From contig OX291544.1 of NCBI GenBank assembly GCA_946406115.1, positions 9,796,001-9,860,000 of the forward strand: DNA of 64,000 bases, read 5' to 3'. Under the pieces are notes generated by a model that made no database searches, was not told where the DNA came from, and was given only the letters and a program-made list of their open reading frames with translations. Made by a program: the position numbers and the translations under genes. Source of the DNA: Apoda limacodes (Eukaryota > Arthropoda > Insecta > Lepidoptera > Limacodidae). Within the stretch, counting starts at the first letter, position 1. Every line of letters starts with the position of its first letter. Below are positions 23,480 to 38,020 of this stretch, piece by piece.

Positions 23480-26317
23480 TTAACAATAATTTCGATTGAT
23501 TAAAGTATAAAAGAAATTTGTTATGTTTGATTATGAGCAAATACCCAAATATAACACAATAAATCAGCAGGAAAATATTTAATAAACTCTGATCAAACAT
23601 TAACGTGAAGTCTTTAATAAATCTCATGTTGAAAATCCCAAATCACAAAATAATAGCTGGTATATAATGAGTTTGAAACAAATTCAACTTCACTGAAACT
23701 AAAACCTTCTCGTATTTTACAATTCGATTAGTTTGCACAAATTGATGTTTGGATAAATGTAATTACTTTTTATATTTACAATTAATTACGAAAATATTCA
23801 ACCTTGTACGTTAAATGTTAAACGTACGTTTTTTAATAACATTTAACAACTTTCGAATTTAATGTAAAGTTGAGTTAATATGATTGATTGAGAGTTTTCA
23901 ATTACTAACGTAAAAGCCCAAACCGTTTTTGGTTCACACCTGTGCTCTTTATTAAATTGAACAGAGTTACTCATATAAAGAAAATAATATAAAATTAATT
24001 ATTTGGGTATGTCACCTGAATGTGTTTCTAAATGAAATAGAATTCATATTTAAAACTCATAGTAAGTAAATTTAATTTTAACAAATTTTATAAATCCAAT
24101 ATGATCTTTGGGTACTCTACTCCAACAGCCTTTGTGTACCAAATATAATTAAATCTGTGAGAGCACTTTTAAAAATGCCTTATAAAGGTCAAAGGCTAAC
24201 TTATGTTATTCATATATAAAAGCATGGTAGCATAATTTTTTTTTATTTAAGGAATGCATAAAAAAAAGCAATAACCTTAGTAAAGCATGTATAAGAGATG
24301 TCCTTCAACTTCAGAAGAGTCACCAGTATTTCATATACTATTATTATTCAAGTTGGCTATTTGTATGCAGATGTAGTACCTACGTAATGGAATTCAGCAC
24401 TCAGCTGGACTCCTTTTTATGAAAATTGATTCCATAGTGTTTTCAGTAGGTAAGCATAATGCATTATTATCTTTTTTAATATTTTCCTAATTTACTACTG
24501 CTATCTTTTGAGCACTAAACAAGTTACTAATTACTAATTATTTAATCTTTTTTTATTTGTTTTAAATTAGGTCGAGGTAAATATAATTTATTAATAAAGA
24601 AACAATTAATGAATAGCTCGAAGAAATTTATTTTTATTAAAACATTAATTTTATATTCGAGTACATTAAAATACAATGAAAAGAATAAAAATTAGTAGTT
24701 AGCAGCAAGCAAGTTATAAAATATTTTATAATATCCGATAATATTGGGTAAAATAAAATTCTATAAAAATAAACTCGACGTAATGTGCTTGTGAACCAAT
24801 TTGGTTCAAATCCATTTTCTTTTCTTTTTCAGGTTTTTAAAACACCCAATTCATAAATTTGATGCTTTTATTCAATTTTATGCAGCATTTGACAACAGGT
24901 AAGATTAAATGATCCTTCTAGGTTGTAATTATCTTAAGGGTGGAGATGCAACCCTCGGTAGCATCTCTCTCAACAGAAGAGACACTTAACCTACTGTAAC
25001 ACCCTTGGCAAGTTTGTCGAGTTGCTTTAATTAATTGTACTCACGAAGCGACGACGACGTGGAGTTTGCTATTTTTAAATTTAACTTGTATGTATTTGTT
25101 TATTAAAGTCAGTTTTTAACTGGATAAACAAATTAAGATATTAATACAAATATAATTAAAATTATATTACGATATAGCACAAACAACGAAAACTTGTTTC
25201 TTGTATAGGAGTCCCCATGTTTAATTTACTTTTTTAAACTTTTTATTATTTGATAGATAATCCGCTATTATAACACGTTATGTAAAAATTTTAGGCTTTT
25301 ACATACTTCGATCTCAAACATAGAGCCCTTTAACGGTCGGACAGACAGGCAGCGTAGGATTAGAATTAGGGATTCGTTGGAACGCTTTGGGTACGGAACT
25401 CTTAAAATAAAGAAAAAACTATAATGGACCAGAACAAATAAAGATTAAAACAAAAAGATTTTAAACTTTGAAAATTAAAAAAAATAGGACTGTTTGAGTA
25501 AGTTCTAGCACCGATACAGTAAAGGTTTTTAGACTATTAACCAAATCGTAGTATAAGAAATTTTACGCAGACAGAAGAGTAAAATCGACGTAACAAAATA
25601 AAAAAAATAAACAAAATTAGAAAAAATTTGCCAAAAATACATACTCAAACTTACACGTACGTTGATAGGGTTTCGTAATTGGTAATTTTCTTTTCATTTC
25701 TCATTGCATATGTTCAAAAAGTGTACTCAGCTATAACTTTGGTAGTATAATACATCTCTCAAAGATCTTAAATTACAAGTATTAGGTACAACATAAACTG
25801 GAGGCGACGACGTGTGCACTATTGTGGCGTAATATGTGTGTAAATAAATTAGGCCATTTTTAACTAACAGGCCATTTAGGTACAATTTAAATTTTTACAC
25901 GTAGCATATAGTATTCAGTGTGTGTTTATCTTTAAAGAAAAAAAATAAAGAACTCTCTTTAAAATGCGGTGACTAAGCACACCCTATTTTCGAAGCAAGC
26001 CCAACACTTCAGTTCTCGCTGTTCCTAAGGTTCGGTTAAGTTTAAAAAAAACTTAGAGACGCTAAATCTTTAATCTATTCACTCAAATCCTATTATGAAT
26101 ATTAAGTACGAACCTTTTGAAAGTTCGCACAAAATTTATATTAAATTGAAAGCCGTAAGTACCTACTGTTCGAGTATCAATACTTCAGACGAGCTCTGGA
26201 AAGTTTTCGATAGGAATAGATTTTCTGCTTCCATTTGAAGAGAACGTAATAATTTAATTTTACTAATGTTTTTGGATCATAAAGCAATAATTTAAGTTTT
26301 TTTTTTGTCTCATCAAA
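23480..26317. other. non-coding AT-rich sequence with a family-B repeat fragment
   Basis: No coding content was recognised. At about 25,320-25,410 there is a degenerate piece of the family-B repeat seen complete at 39.5 and 49.5 kb (CGGACAGACAGGCAGCG, then TTTGGGTACGGAACTCTTA). Confidence 0.45.
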
Positions 26318-26323
26318 ATGTAG

Positions 26324-27115
26324 TTTTTTTTTTATACCACTAAGGTGGCAAGCATGCTTACGGCCCACCTGATGGTAAGCCGTCATCGTAGCCTATAGAC
26401 GCTTGCAACACCAGGGGTACAACTCGCGCGTTGGTGACCATTCATAAATCTAATAATTTCTTTCTTGATTAATCCCATACTGTAGTCCATAGAGAACCCT
26501 TGGCAGGGAGCTCATTCCATAACCCGAGCCTTCGCGGAGGAAGTTTCTCTGAAACCGCACTGTACGCGACCATTTCGGTTTTAAAGTGTGAGAATGAATT
26601 CTCTGCCGATGGCGAGCAGTGTGATGGTAGAAAAAAGCCGTGGGCATCATTTAAAAAAAATCCTCAGAACACATTCCATTGTACAAGCGGTAGAACACAC
26701 ACAGGGAGGCAAGGTCTCTCCTCAGACTTAAAGACTCGATTCGATACGGCAAGTGGGTTTGGGATCGTCGACAATTCTCACAGCCTGTCGTTGAACCGAT
26801 TCAAATGGGCCTGGCTGGTATCCGGGTGTACCTGCCCAGCGATGGCAGCAGTACTCCATATGTGGAACTGAACATCACTGGAGATGTTAACGCCAAGGAT
26901 CCCAATGCTCTTGGAGTTTGAGAGAGGAGATTTCTGGAATTGTGGGACCACAGTAAATGGGGTTGTCTTAGCGGTTAACGCGCAGACTTGTGTCTTTGTA
27001 GGGTTGAATCGGACCAAATTTTCCCGTTCCCAGTCAGAGACCTTGCAAACAGTGGTCTCGATTTGAGAAACAAGTTTTCCACTCCTTCAGAGTCTCGCCC
27101 ATGGCTGCATCAGCC
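26324..27115 (-). mobile_element. Jockey-clade LINE, 3' fragment
   Basis: On the minus strand, 27,017-26,778 encodes VRFNPTKTQVCALTAKTTPF, then SIGILGVNISSDVQFHIWS, the region after the RT palm of Jockey-type RT. Further on, 26,650-26,450 encodes AFFYHHTARHRQRIHSHTLK and RTVRFQRNFL, the conserved C-terminus. The 3' UTR (GCTTACCATCAGGTGGGCCG, then TTGCCACCTTAGTGGTAT) is followed by a poly(A) tail, seen as T-run 26,324-26,333 on the plus strand. Internal deletions and stops separate the segments. The copy is 5'-truncated, as is usual for target-primed insertion. Confidence 0.82.
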
Positions 27116-27410
27116 TCAGTGTACTAGTAATACAAAAAAAAAGTCAAGTAGACTACGGCGGTCCCCAGGCATAACACCTCGCCTGGCAGGAGATCTCCTC
27201 TGTGCCACCACTCCATATATTCACAAACAACGAAGTTATGCGGGAACGTTCATAAAAAATATTGTGACGAATTGAGAACTTCCTCCTTTTTTTAAGGTTG
27301 GTTAAAAGCAACACCCTTATAAGATCATTTACGTCTCTGTTCATCCAATCGTAGTTTTTATTTTTATTTTTGGATGTTATTGAAAGTTGCAATACTTAGA
27401 AGTACAAGGA
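27116..27410. other. non-coding spacer before the tandem array
   Basis: It contains a short GC-richer block at 27,160-27,210 and a segment GACGAATTGAGAACTTCCTCC with T-rich end that resembles a common lepidopteran repeat terminus. No gene is seen. Confidence 0.35.
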
Positions 27411-28753
27411 TAGTAACATTATGATACAAGTAAGGTAGGCTGCTCATTACAGACGAGGTTGTGGGTCCGAAGGCGAGGCCGTAATTCAGCCGTGTGTCTA
27501 TTTAGTAAAGTTCACGAATGCTATACGACTGTTCTAAACAAAGAAAAATTAATCCATCCACACATTTTATGAAAAACCTCTTTGAACATTAAAATTTCTT
27601 TCAAGGTAAAATAAATTATCTTCCTTTTGTGAAATTTTCCTTAAGCTTTGAGAACTCTCCAGAGACAAAAGACTGCGGGTGCTCTAGCAGTCTTCGTCTC
27701 ATGAGAGCAAGTGCCCTCGAATGAGCGAGAACATACCGACGGAAACATAAACGTTGGCGTCAAAAACTCACAACAAAACTTTGTGACAGAAAAAAGTTTT
27801 TCCATGGATAATATTATCATTTCTAGATTTGGAAACTATTGGTTTGTAAATTCAGTTCTAAAGGAGTTACGCAAAATATATTGTCTAAAGTAAAAGTGTT
27901 TTAATTAAATTACATCTAAGTACTTATGTGTTCCAAATAAGTAGTATATTTATATCCTACTAGCTAATTACTGCTGACTCTTGTACTTTACGCCTAGTGG
28001 ACTATTGATAAAATCGGCTAAATGTGAGTCGAACTGGCGCACGAAGGGTTCCTTACCATTATATATAAAAAACACATAAACTATAAAAAAATTTACCTAA
28101 AATAATAAAAAAAATTGACCCCAATTTTCCCTCTCTTAGGGAAGATTTTTCAAAAACAGTGAAATATATCAATCTTTATTTTGAACCTCAAGCCAAATAC
28201 CAATATTTATACATTCGGAACCCAGAACCGAGTAATTATAACTCATAACACCTACGTAAAATTTGTCTGTAATATCGATATTCATTTACTAAAATTTTAC
28301 AAAAAAATAATCCATTTGCTTATAGCCACACTGAAAAAAAAGATTTGCTAACAATAGCACAAATTTTATCTATTGGTAGGATAAATGGGGGACTGCTAAA
28401 CTAAATTGCTAATAGTAGATATAGTGTTGAGTTATGTGCAGCAAATTTAATTATAACAAAAGTGTGGTTATTACTTGGTAAATTTCGAATAGCTAAACCA
28501 GTTTTGTTTTCCTTTTTTTTCAGTGCATTAATATTTCCGACGAGTGAATATTCGTATGATATGAATCTAAAGTTCACGTGTGTTAAAGCTTTAATATAGT
28601 AAGTTATAGTGCAGCCAGAATATACAACTAAACTTTTAGATATTAACCAGACCTATAATCTTGTTATAGAAACCAGATATAAATTTTAATAACACGATTT
28701 GTTCAGGGCTGACGCTTGATCAATGGCCGGATATTAAGAGAATACATTTCGCG

Positions 28754-28818
28754 GCGCCCGCGCGAATTTTACATTTTTGCTAAAATGTAGCTGTCCCTAT
28801 AGCACACGACGCGGGCGC
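28754..28818. repeat. nested GC/AT inverted repeat in each array unit (copy 1 shown)
   Basis: Outer arms GCGCCCGCG (28754-28762) and CGCGGGCGC (28810-28818) are exact reverse complements. Inside lies a second perfect hairpin, TACATTTT (28770-28777), loop TGCT, AAAATGTA (28782-28789). The structure is present in all four units, at offsets of about 2761 bases. It stands out as the GC-richest part of the unit. Confidence 0.75.
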
Positions 28819-29734
28819 GAGACCCCCTTTCCCCGCACCGCGCGCCTTATTCTGGTATGATTTTGTCGGATAGCTGGAACGTCAGTATTTGATAGACCTA
28901 AACATAGGCTTCTGTACTAATTATTTACTAATTTCATAAGTATAATTCACTATAAACAACAACATATTCATTTGAGCGTCATTATTTAGAAAATTCCATG
29001 TGTAAAAGCGTTTCCTACAACTTGTAATGTTTGTGATGATTTGAAACAAAACCCAAAGGCCAAGTTTGAGTCAGACTCGCACTCAGAGGGTTCTGGTCCC
29101 ATTAAAATTACCCCTAAGAGAGCGTAAATTAGGGTGAAATTTTTTATGGAACCCCGTTATTTGTGTTAGTGTTCCGTCATTTTTGTAGGTAAGACCACAA
29201 ACAGTGAAAGACCTTTTTTCACGCGGCCAAAGTCGCGGAAAAATGCTAGTTCCGTATGAATATTAAAAAGTTCCTAGGCGCCATCGTGGTATAAATAACT
29301 TAAAAATTATATAAGAAAAACATCTGATAGTAATGTATGTATAAAATGTTTAGAACTAAAAGAAAAGTCTCGCTCACAAAACGATACGTCTGAAGAGAGA
29401 TTGTGGCCGATATTGCGCTAGTTTGTGTACGAAAACTTTTCTGACTCAGTGTCAAACATAGAAACTACAGTCACCATAAATAAATGCTGTTAATTGAAGC
29501 AACAGTAGCGACAGCCATGTGCCAAGCTATGTGGTTTTCATTCCTGCAAAGAAAGACCGAGAGGCCATAAAAAAACTACTGGATCTAAAGCATAGCGCAG
29601 CACGGCATCCTGACGCGGTCATGGAGGCCACATTGCTCTGTAATCTAAAGACTTGAAATTTTGCACTGCGGTTTCTGTTATACTGTAGGCGAGCACTAGG
29701 AAAGATTTTGCAAAATCGATCAGCTTAAGGGATG

Positions 29735-30146
29735 TCTATACTAATATATAAAGCTGAAGAGTTTGTTTGTTTGAACGCGCTAATCTCAAGAACTACTGGT
29801 CCGATCTGAAAAATTCTTCCAGTGTTAGATAGCTCATTTATCGAGGAAGGCTATAGGCTATATATCATCACGCTAAGACCAAAAGGAGCGGAGCACCAAT
29901 GAAGAATGTTTCATAATCGGGTTTTTGTTTTCCTTTTAAGAGCTTCCGCTGCGTGCGCTGCGTAAACAGTTAAAGTTTTGCAAAAATCATGTACCACAGA
30001 ATTGTTCCCCTTTAAAAGTTCTAAAAAAAAGTCCGCGACTGCATATGTGTATATTTTTAGGTTGGCTCTATAATTGAGAAGTTGCCGTCAGAACCCTACG
30101 CCAATAATAAAAATTTAGGGCGGGCGAAGCCGCTGCCAAAAGCTAG
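29735..30146 (+). mobile_element. non-autonomous Helitron, array copy 1
   Basis: It starts TCTATACTAATATATAAAG and ends GCCAAAAG-CTAG followed by T. A bulged hairpin (GGCGGGC-GAA-GCCGC) lies just before the 3' end. The interior carries CGGTCCGATCTGAAAA-type and GGCTATAGGCTATAT blocks familiar from lepidopteran Helitrons. There is no Rep/helicase ORF. Termini and 3' hairpin fit the Helitron signature. Confidence 0.75.
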
Positions 30147-32495
30147 TATAATATAATACGGGAGTTTGATATAGTAACATTATGATACAAGTGAGGTAGG
30201 CTGCTCATTACAGACGAGGTTGTGGGTCCGAAGGCGATGCCGTAATTCAGCCGTGTGTCTATTTAGTAAAGTTCACGAATGCTATACGACTGTTCTAAAC
30301 AAAGAAAAATTAATCCATCCACACATTTTATGAAAAACCTCTTTGAACATTAAAATTTCTTTCAAGGTAAAATAAATTATCTTCCTTTTGTGAAATTTTC
30401 CTTAAGCTTTGAGAACTCTCCAGAGACAAAAGACTGCGGGTGCTCTAGCAGTCTTCGTCTCATGAGAGCAAGTGCCCTCGAATGAGCGAGAACATACCGA
30501 CGGAAACATAAACGTTGGCGTCAAAAACTCACAACAAAACTTTGTGACAGAAAAAAGTTTTTCCATGGATAATATTATCATTTCTAGATTTGGAAACTAT
30601 TGGTTTGTAAATTCAGTTCTAAAGGAGTTACGCAAAATATATTGTCTAAAGTAAAAGTGTTTTAATTAAATTACATCTAAGTACTTATGTGTTCCAAATA
30701 AGTAGTATATTTATATCCTACTAGCTAATTACTGCTGACTCTTGTACTTTACGCCTAGTGGACTATTGATAAAATCGGCCAAATGTGAGTCGAACTGGCG
30801 CACGAAGGGTTCCTTACCATTATATATAAAAAACACATAAACTATAAAAAAATTTACCTAAAATAATAAAAAAAATTGACCCCAATTTTCCCTCTCTTAG
30901 GGAAGATTTTTCAAAAACAGTGAAATATATCAATCTTTATTTTGAACCTCAAGCCAAATACCAATATTTATACATTCGGAACCCAGAACCGAGTAATTAT
31001 AACTCATAACACCTACGTAAAATTTGTCTGTAATATCGATATTCATTTACTAAAATTTTACAAAAAAATAATCCATTTGCTTATAGCCACACTGAAAAAA
31101 AAGATTAGCTAACAATAGCACAAATTTTATCTATTGGTAGGATAAATGGGGGACTGCTAAACTAAATTGCTAATAGTAAATATAGTGTTGAGTTATGTGC
31201 AGCAAATTTAATTATAACAAAAGTGTGGTTATTACTTGGTAAATTTCGAATAGCTAAACCAGTTTTGTTTTCCTTTTTTTTCAGTGCATTAATATTTCCG
31301 ACGAGTGAATATTCGTATGATATGAATCTAAAGTTCACGTGTGTTAAAGCTTTAATATAGTAAGTTATAGTGCAGCCAGAATATACAACTAAACTTTTAG
31401 ATATTAACCAGACCTATAATCTTGTTATAGAAACCAGATATAAATTTTAATAACACGATTTGTTCAGGGCTGACGCTTGATCAATGGCCGGATATTAAGA
31501 GAATACATTTCGCGGCGCCCGCGCGAATTTTACATTTTTGCTAAAATGTAGCTGTCCCTATAGCACACGACGCGGGCGCGAGACCCCCTTTCCCCGCACC
31601 GCGCGCCTTATTCTGGTATGATTTTGTCGGATAGCTGGAACGTCAGTATTTGATAGACCTAAACATAGGCTTCTGTACTAATTATTTACTAATTTCATAA
31701 GTATAATTCACTATAAACAACAACATATTCATTTGAGCGTCATTATTTAGAAAATTCCATGTGTAAAAGCGTTTCCTACAACTTGTAATGTTTGTGATGA
31801 TTTAAAACAAAACCCAAAGGCCAAGTTTGAGTCAGACTCGCACTCAGAGGGTTCTGGTCCCATTAAAATTACCCCTAAGAGAGCGTAAATTAGGGTGAAA
31901 TTTTTTATGGAACCCCGTTATTTGTGTTAGTGTTCCGTCATTTTTGTAGGTAAGACCACAAACAGTGAAAGACCTTTTTTCACGCGGCCAAAGTCGCGGA
32001 AAAATGCTAGTTCCGTATGAATATTAAAAAGTTCCTAGGCGCCATCGTGGTATAAATAACTTAAAAATTATATAAGAAAAACATCTGATAGTAATGTATG
32101 TATAAAATGTTTAGAACTAAAAGAAAAGTCTCGCTCACAAAACGATACGTCTGAAGAGAGATTGTGGCCGATATTGCGCTAGTTTGTGTACGAAAACTTT
32201 TCTGACTCAGTGTCAAACATAGAAACTACAGTCACCATAAATAAATGCTGTTAATTGAAGCAACAGTAGCGACAGCCATGTGCCAAGCTATGTGGTTTTC
32301 ATTCCTGCAAAGAAAGACCGAGAGGCCATAAAAAAACTACTGGATCTAAAGCATAGCGCAGCACGGCATCCTGACGCGGTCATGGAGGCCACATTGCTCT
32401 GTAATCTAAAGACTTGAAATTTTGCACTGCGGTTTCTGTTATACTGTAGGCGAGCACTAGGAAAGATTTTGCAAAATCGATCAGCTTAAGGGATG

Positions 32496-32907
32496 TCTAT
32501 ACTAATATATAAAGCTGAAGAGTTTGTTTGTTTGAACGCGCTAATCTCAAGAACTACTGGTCCGATCTGAAAAATTCTTCCAGTGTTAGATAGCTCATTT
32601 ATCGAGGAAGGCTATAGGCTATATATCATCACGCTAAGACCAAAAGGAGCGGAGCACCAATGAAGAATGTTTCATAATCGGGTTTTTGTTTTCCTTTTAA
32701 GAGCTTCCGCTGCGTGCGCTGCGTAAACAGTTAAAGTTTTGCAAAAATCATGTACCACAGAATTGTTCCCCTTTAAAAGTTCTAAAAAAAAGTCCGCGAC
32801 TGCATATGTGTATATTTTTAGGTTGGCTCTATAATTGAGAAGTTGCCGTCAGAACCCTACGCCAATAATAAAAATTTAGGGCGGGCGAAGCCGCTGCCAA
32901 AAGCTAG
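32496..32907 (+). mobile_element. non-autonomous Helitron, array copy 2
   Basis: Same 412 bp element, same offset inside the unit, with the TC start and CTAG end intact. Confidence 0.75.
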
Positions 32908-35260
32908 TATAATATAATACGGGAGTTTGATATAGTAACATTATGATACAAGTGAGGTAGGCTGCTCATTACAGACGAGGTTGTGGGTCCGAAGGCGATG
33001 CCGTAATTCAGCCGTGTGTCTATTTAGTAAAGTTCACGAATGCTATACGACTGTTCTAAACAAAGAAAAATTAATCCATCCACACATTTTATGAAAAACC
33101 TCTTTGAACATTAAAATTTCTTTCAAGGTAAAATAAATTATCTTCCTTTTGTGAAATTTTCCTTAAGCTTTGAGAACTCTCCAGAGACAAAAGACTGCGG
33201 GTGCTCTAGCAGTCTTCGTCTCATGAGAGCAAGTGCCCTCGAATGAGCGAGAACATACCGACGGAAACATAAACGTTGGCGTCAAAAACTCACAACAAAA
33301 CTTTGTGACAGAAAAAAGTTTTTCCATGGATAATATTATCATTTCTAGATTTGGAAACTATTGGTTTGTAAATTCAGTTCTAAAGGAGTTACGCAAAATA
33401 TATTGTCTAAAGTAAAAGTGTTTTAATTAAATTACATCTAAGTACTTATGTGTTCCAAATAAGTAGTATATTTATATCCTACTAGCTAATTACTGCTGAC
33501 TCTTGTACTTTACGCCTAGTGGACTATTGATAAAATCGGCCAAATGTGAGTCGAACTGGCGCACGAAGGGTTCCTTACCATTATATATAAAAAACACATA
33601 AACTATAAAAAAAATTACCTAAAATAATAAAAAAAATTGATTGACCCCAATTTTCCCTCTCTTAGGGAAGATTTTTCAAAAACAGTGAAATATATCAATC
33701 TTTATTTTGAACCTCAAGCCAAATACCAATATTTATACATTCGGAACCCAGAACCGAGTAATTATAACTCATAACACCTACGTAAAATTTGTCTGTAATA
33801 TCGATATTCATTTACTAAAATTTTACAAAAAAATAATCCATTTGCTTATAGCCACACTGAAAAAAAAGATTAGCTAACAATAGCACAAATTTTATCTATT
33901 GGTAGGATAAATGGGGGACTGCTAAACTAAATTGCTAATAGTAAATATAGTGTTGAGTTATGTGCAGCAAATTTAATTATAACAAAAGTGTGGTTATTAC
34001 TTGGTAAATTTCGAATAGCTAAACCAGTTTTGTTTTCCTTTTTTTTCAGTGCATTAATATTTCCGACGAGTGAATATTCGTATGATATGAATCTAAAGTT
34101 CACGTGTGTTAAAGCTTTAATATAGTAAGTTATAGTGCAGCCAGAATATACAACTAAACTTTTAGATATTAACCAGACCTATAATCTTGTTATAGAAACC
34201 AGATATAAATTTTAATAACACGATTTGTTCAGGGCTGACGCTTGATCAATGGCCGGATATTAAGAGAATACATTTCGCGGCGCCCGCGCGAATTTTACAT
34301 TTTTGCTAAAATGTAGCTGTCCCTATAGCACACGACGCGGGCGCGAGACCCCCTTTCCCCGCACCGCGCGCCTTATTCTGGTATGATTTTGTCGGATAGC
34401 TGGAACGTCAGTATTTGATAGACCTAAACATAGGCTTCTGTACTAATTATTTACTAATTTCATAAGTATAATTCACTATAAACAACAACATATTCATTTG
34501 AGCGTCATTATTTAGAAAATTCCAAGTGTAAAAGCGTTTCCTACAACTTGTAATGTTTGTGATGATTTGAAACAAAACCCAAAGGCCAAGTTTGAGTCAG
34601 ACTCGCACTCAGAGGGTTCTGGTCCCATTAAAATTACCCCTAAGAGAGCGTAAATTAGGGTGAATTTTTTTATGGAACCCCGTTATTTGTGTTAGTGTTC
34701 CGTCATTTTTGTAGGTAAGACCACAAACAGTGAAAGACCTTTTTTCACGCGGCCAAAGTCGCGGAAAAATGCTAGTTCCGTATGAATATTAAAAAGTTCC
34801 TAGGCGCCATCGTGGTATAAATAACTTAAAAATTATATAAGAAAAACATCTGATAGTAATGTATGTATAAAATGTTTAGAACTAAAAGAAAAGTCTCGCT
34901 CACAAAACGATACGTCTGAAGAGAGATTGTGGCCGATATTGCGCTAGTTTGTGTACGAAAACTTTTCTGACTCAGTGTCAAACATAGAAACTACAGTCAC
35001 CATAAATAAATGCTGTTAATTGAAGCAACAGTAGCGACAGCCATGTGCCAAGCTATGTGGTTTTCATTCCTGCAAAGAAAGACCGAGAGGCCATAAAAAA
35101 ACTACTGGATCTAAAGCATAGCGCAGCACGGCATCCTGACGCGGTCATGGAGGCCACATTGCTCTGTAATCTAAAGACTTGAAATTTTGCACTGCGGTTT
35201 CTGTTATACTGTAGGCGAGCACTAGGAAAGATTTTGCAAAATCGATCAGCTTAAGGGATG

Positions 35261-35672
35261 TCTATACTAATATATAAAGCTGAAGAGTTTGTTTGTTTGA
35301 ACGCGCTAATCTCAAGAACTACTGGTCCGATCTGAAAAATTCTTCCAGTGTTAGATAGCTCATTTATCGAGGAAGGCTATAGGCTATATATCATCACGCT
35401 AAGACCAAAAGGAGCGGAGCACCAATGAAGAATGTTTCATAATCGGGTTTTTGTTTTCCTTTTAAGAGCTTCCGCTGCGTGCGCTGCGTAAACAGTTAAA
35501 GTTTTGCAAAAATCATGTACCACAGAATTGTTCCCCTTTAAAAGTTCTAAAAAAAAGTCCGCGACTGCATATGTGTATATTTTTAGGTTGGCTCTATAAT
35601 TGAGAAGTTGCCGTCAGAACCCTACGCCAATAATAAAAATTTAGGGCGGGCGAAGCCGCTGCCAAAAGCTAG
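35261..35672 (+). mobile_element. non-autonomous Helitron, array copy 3
   Basis: Same element; its offset is shifted by 4 bases because of the TTGA insertion earlier in this unit. Confidence 0.75.
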
Positions 35673-38020
35673 TATAATATAATACGGGAGTTTGATATAG
35701 TAACATTATGATACAAGTGAGGTAGGCTGCTCATTACAGACGAGGTTGTGGGTCCGAAGGCGATGCCGTAATTCAGCCGTGTGTCTATTTAGTAAAGTTC
35801 ACGAATGCTATACGACTGTTCTAAACAAAGAAAAATTAATCCATCCACACATTTTATGAAAAACCTCTTTGAACATTAAAATTTCTTTCAAGGTAAAATA
35901 AATTATCTTCCTTTTGTGAAATTTTCCTTAAGCTTTGAGAACTCTCCAGAGACAAAAGACTGCGGGTGCTCTAGCAGTCTTCGTCTCATGAGAGCAAGTG
36001 CCCTCGAATGAGCGAGAACATACCGACGGAAACATAAACGTTGGCGTCAAAAACTCACAACAAAACTTTGTGACAGAAAAAAGTTTTTCCATGGATAATA
36101 TTATCATTTCTAGATTTGGAAACTATTGGTTTGTAAATTCAGTTCTAAAGGAGTTACGCAAAATATATTGTCTAAAGTAAAAGTGTTTTAATTAAATTAC
36201 ATCTAAGTACTTATGTGTTCCAAATAAGTAGTATATTTATATCCTACTAGCTAATTACTGCTGACTCTTGTACTTTACGCCTAGTGGACTATTGATAAAA
36301 TCGGCCAAATGTGAGTCGAACTGGCGCACGAAGGGTTCCTTACCATTATATATAAAAAACACATAAACTATAAAAAAATTTACCTAAAATAATAAAAAAA
36401 ATTGACCCCAATTTTCCCTCTCTTAGGGAAGATTTTTCAAAAACAGTGAAATATATCAATCTTTATTTTGAACCTCAAGCCAAATACCAATATTTATACA
36501 TTCGGAACCCAGAACCGAGTAATTATAACTCATAACACCTACGTAAAATTTGTCTGTAATATCGATATTCATTTACTAAAATTTTACAAAAAAATAATCC
36601 ATTTGCTTATAGCCACACTGAAAAAAAAGATTAGCTAACAATAGCACAAATTTTATCTATTGGTAGGATAAATGGGGGACTGCTAAACTAAATTGCTAAT
36701 AGTAAATATAGTGTTGAGTTATGTGCAGCAAATTTAATTATAACAAAAGTGTGGTTATTACTTGGTAAATTTCGAATAGCTAAACCAGTTTTGTTTTCCT
36801 TTTTTTTCAGTGCATTAATATTTCCGACGAGTGAATATTCGTATGATATGAATCTAAAGTTCACGTGTGTTAAAGCTTTAATATAGTAAGTTATAGTGCA
36901 GCCAGAATATACAACTAAACTTTTAGATATTAACCAGACCTATAATCTTGTTATAGAAACCAGATATAAATTTTAATAACACGATTTGTTCAGGGCTGAC
37001 GCTTGATCAATGGCCGGATATTAAGAGAATACATTTCGCGGCGCCCGCGCGAATTTTACATTTTTGCTAAAATGTAGCTGTCCCTATAGCACACGACGCG
37101 GGCGCGAGACCCCCTTTCCCCGCACCGCGCGCCTTATTCTGGTATGATTTTGTCGGATAGCTGGAACGTCAGTATTTGATAGACCTAAACATAGGCTTCT
37201 GTACTAATTATTTACTAATTTCATAAGTATAATTCACTATAAACAACAACATATTCATTTGAGCGTCATTATTTAGAAAATTCCATGTGTAAAAGCGTTT
37301 CCTACAACTTGTAATGTTTGTGATGATTTGAAACAAAACCCAAAGGCCAAGTTTGAGTCAGACTCGCACTCAGAGGGTTCTGGTCCCATTAAAATTACCC
37401 CTAAGAGAGCGTAAATTAGGGTGAAATTTTTTATGGAACACCGTTATTTGTGTTAGTGTTCTGTCATTTTGTAGGTAAGACCACAAACAGTGAAAGACCT
37501 TTTTTCACGCGGCCAAAGTCGCGGAAAAATGCTAGTTCCGTATGAATATTAAAAAGTTCCTAGGCGCCATCGTGGTATAAATAACTTAAAAATTATATAA
37601 GAAAAACATCTGATAGTAATGTATGTATAAAATGTTTAGAACTAAAAGAAATGTCTCGCTCACAAAACGATACGTCTGAAGAGAGATTGTGGCCGATATT
37701 GCGCTAGTTTGTGTACGAAAACTTTTCTGACTCAGTGTCAAACATAGAAACTACAGTCACCATAAATAAATGCTGTTAATTGAAGCAACAGTAGCGACAG
37801 CCATGTGCCAAGCTATGTGGTTTTCATTCCTGCAAAGAAAGACCGAGAGGCCATAAAAAAACTACTGGATCTAAAGCATAGCGCAGCACGGCATCCTGAC
37901 GCGGTCATGGAGGCCACATTGCTCTGTAATCTAAAGACTTGAAATTTTGCACAGCGGTTTCTGTTATACTGTAGGCGAGCACTAGGAAAGATTTTGCAAA
38001 ATCGATCAGCTTAAGGGATG

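Noticed and set aside
27711..27893. 60-codon open frame repeated identically in all four array units
   Set aside because: It begins with GTG, has no motif, and its repetition only reflects duplication of the whole unit.
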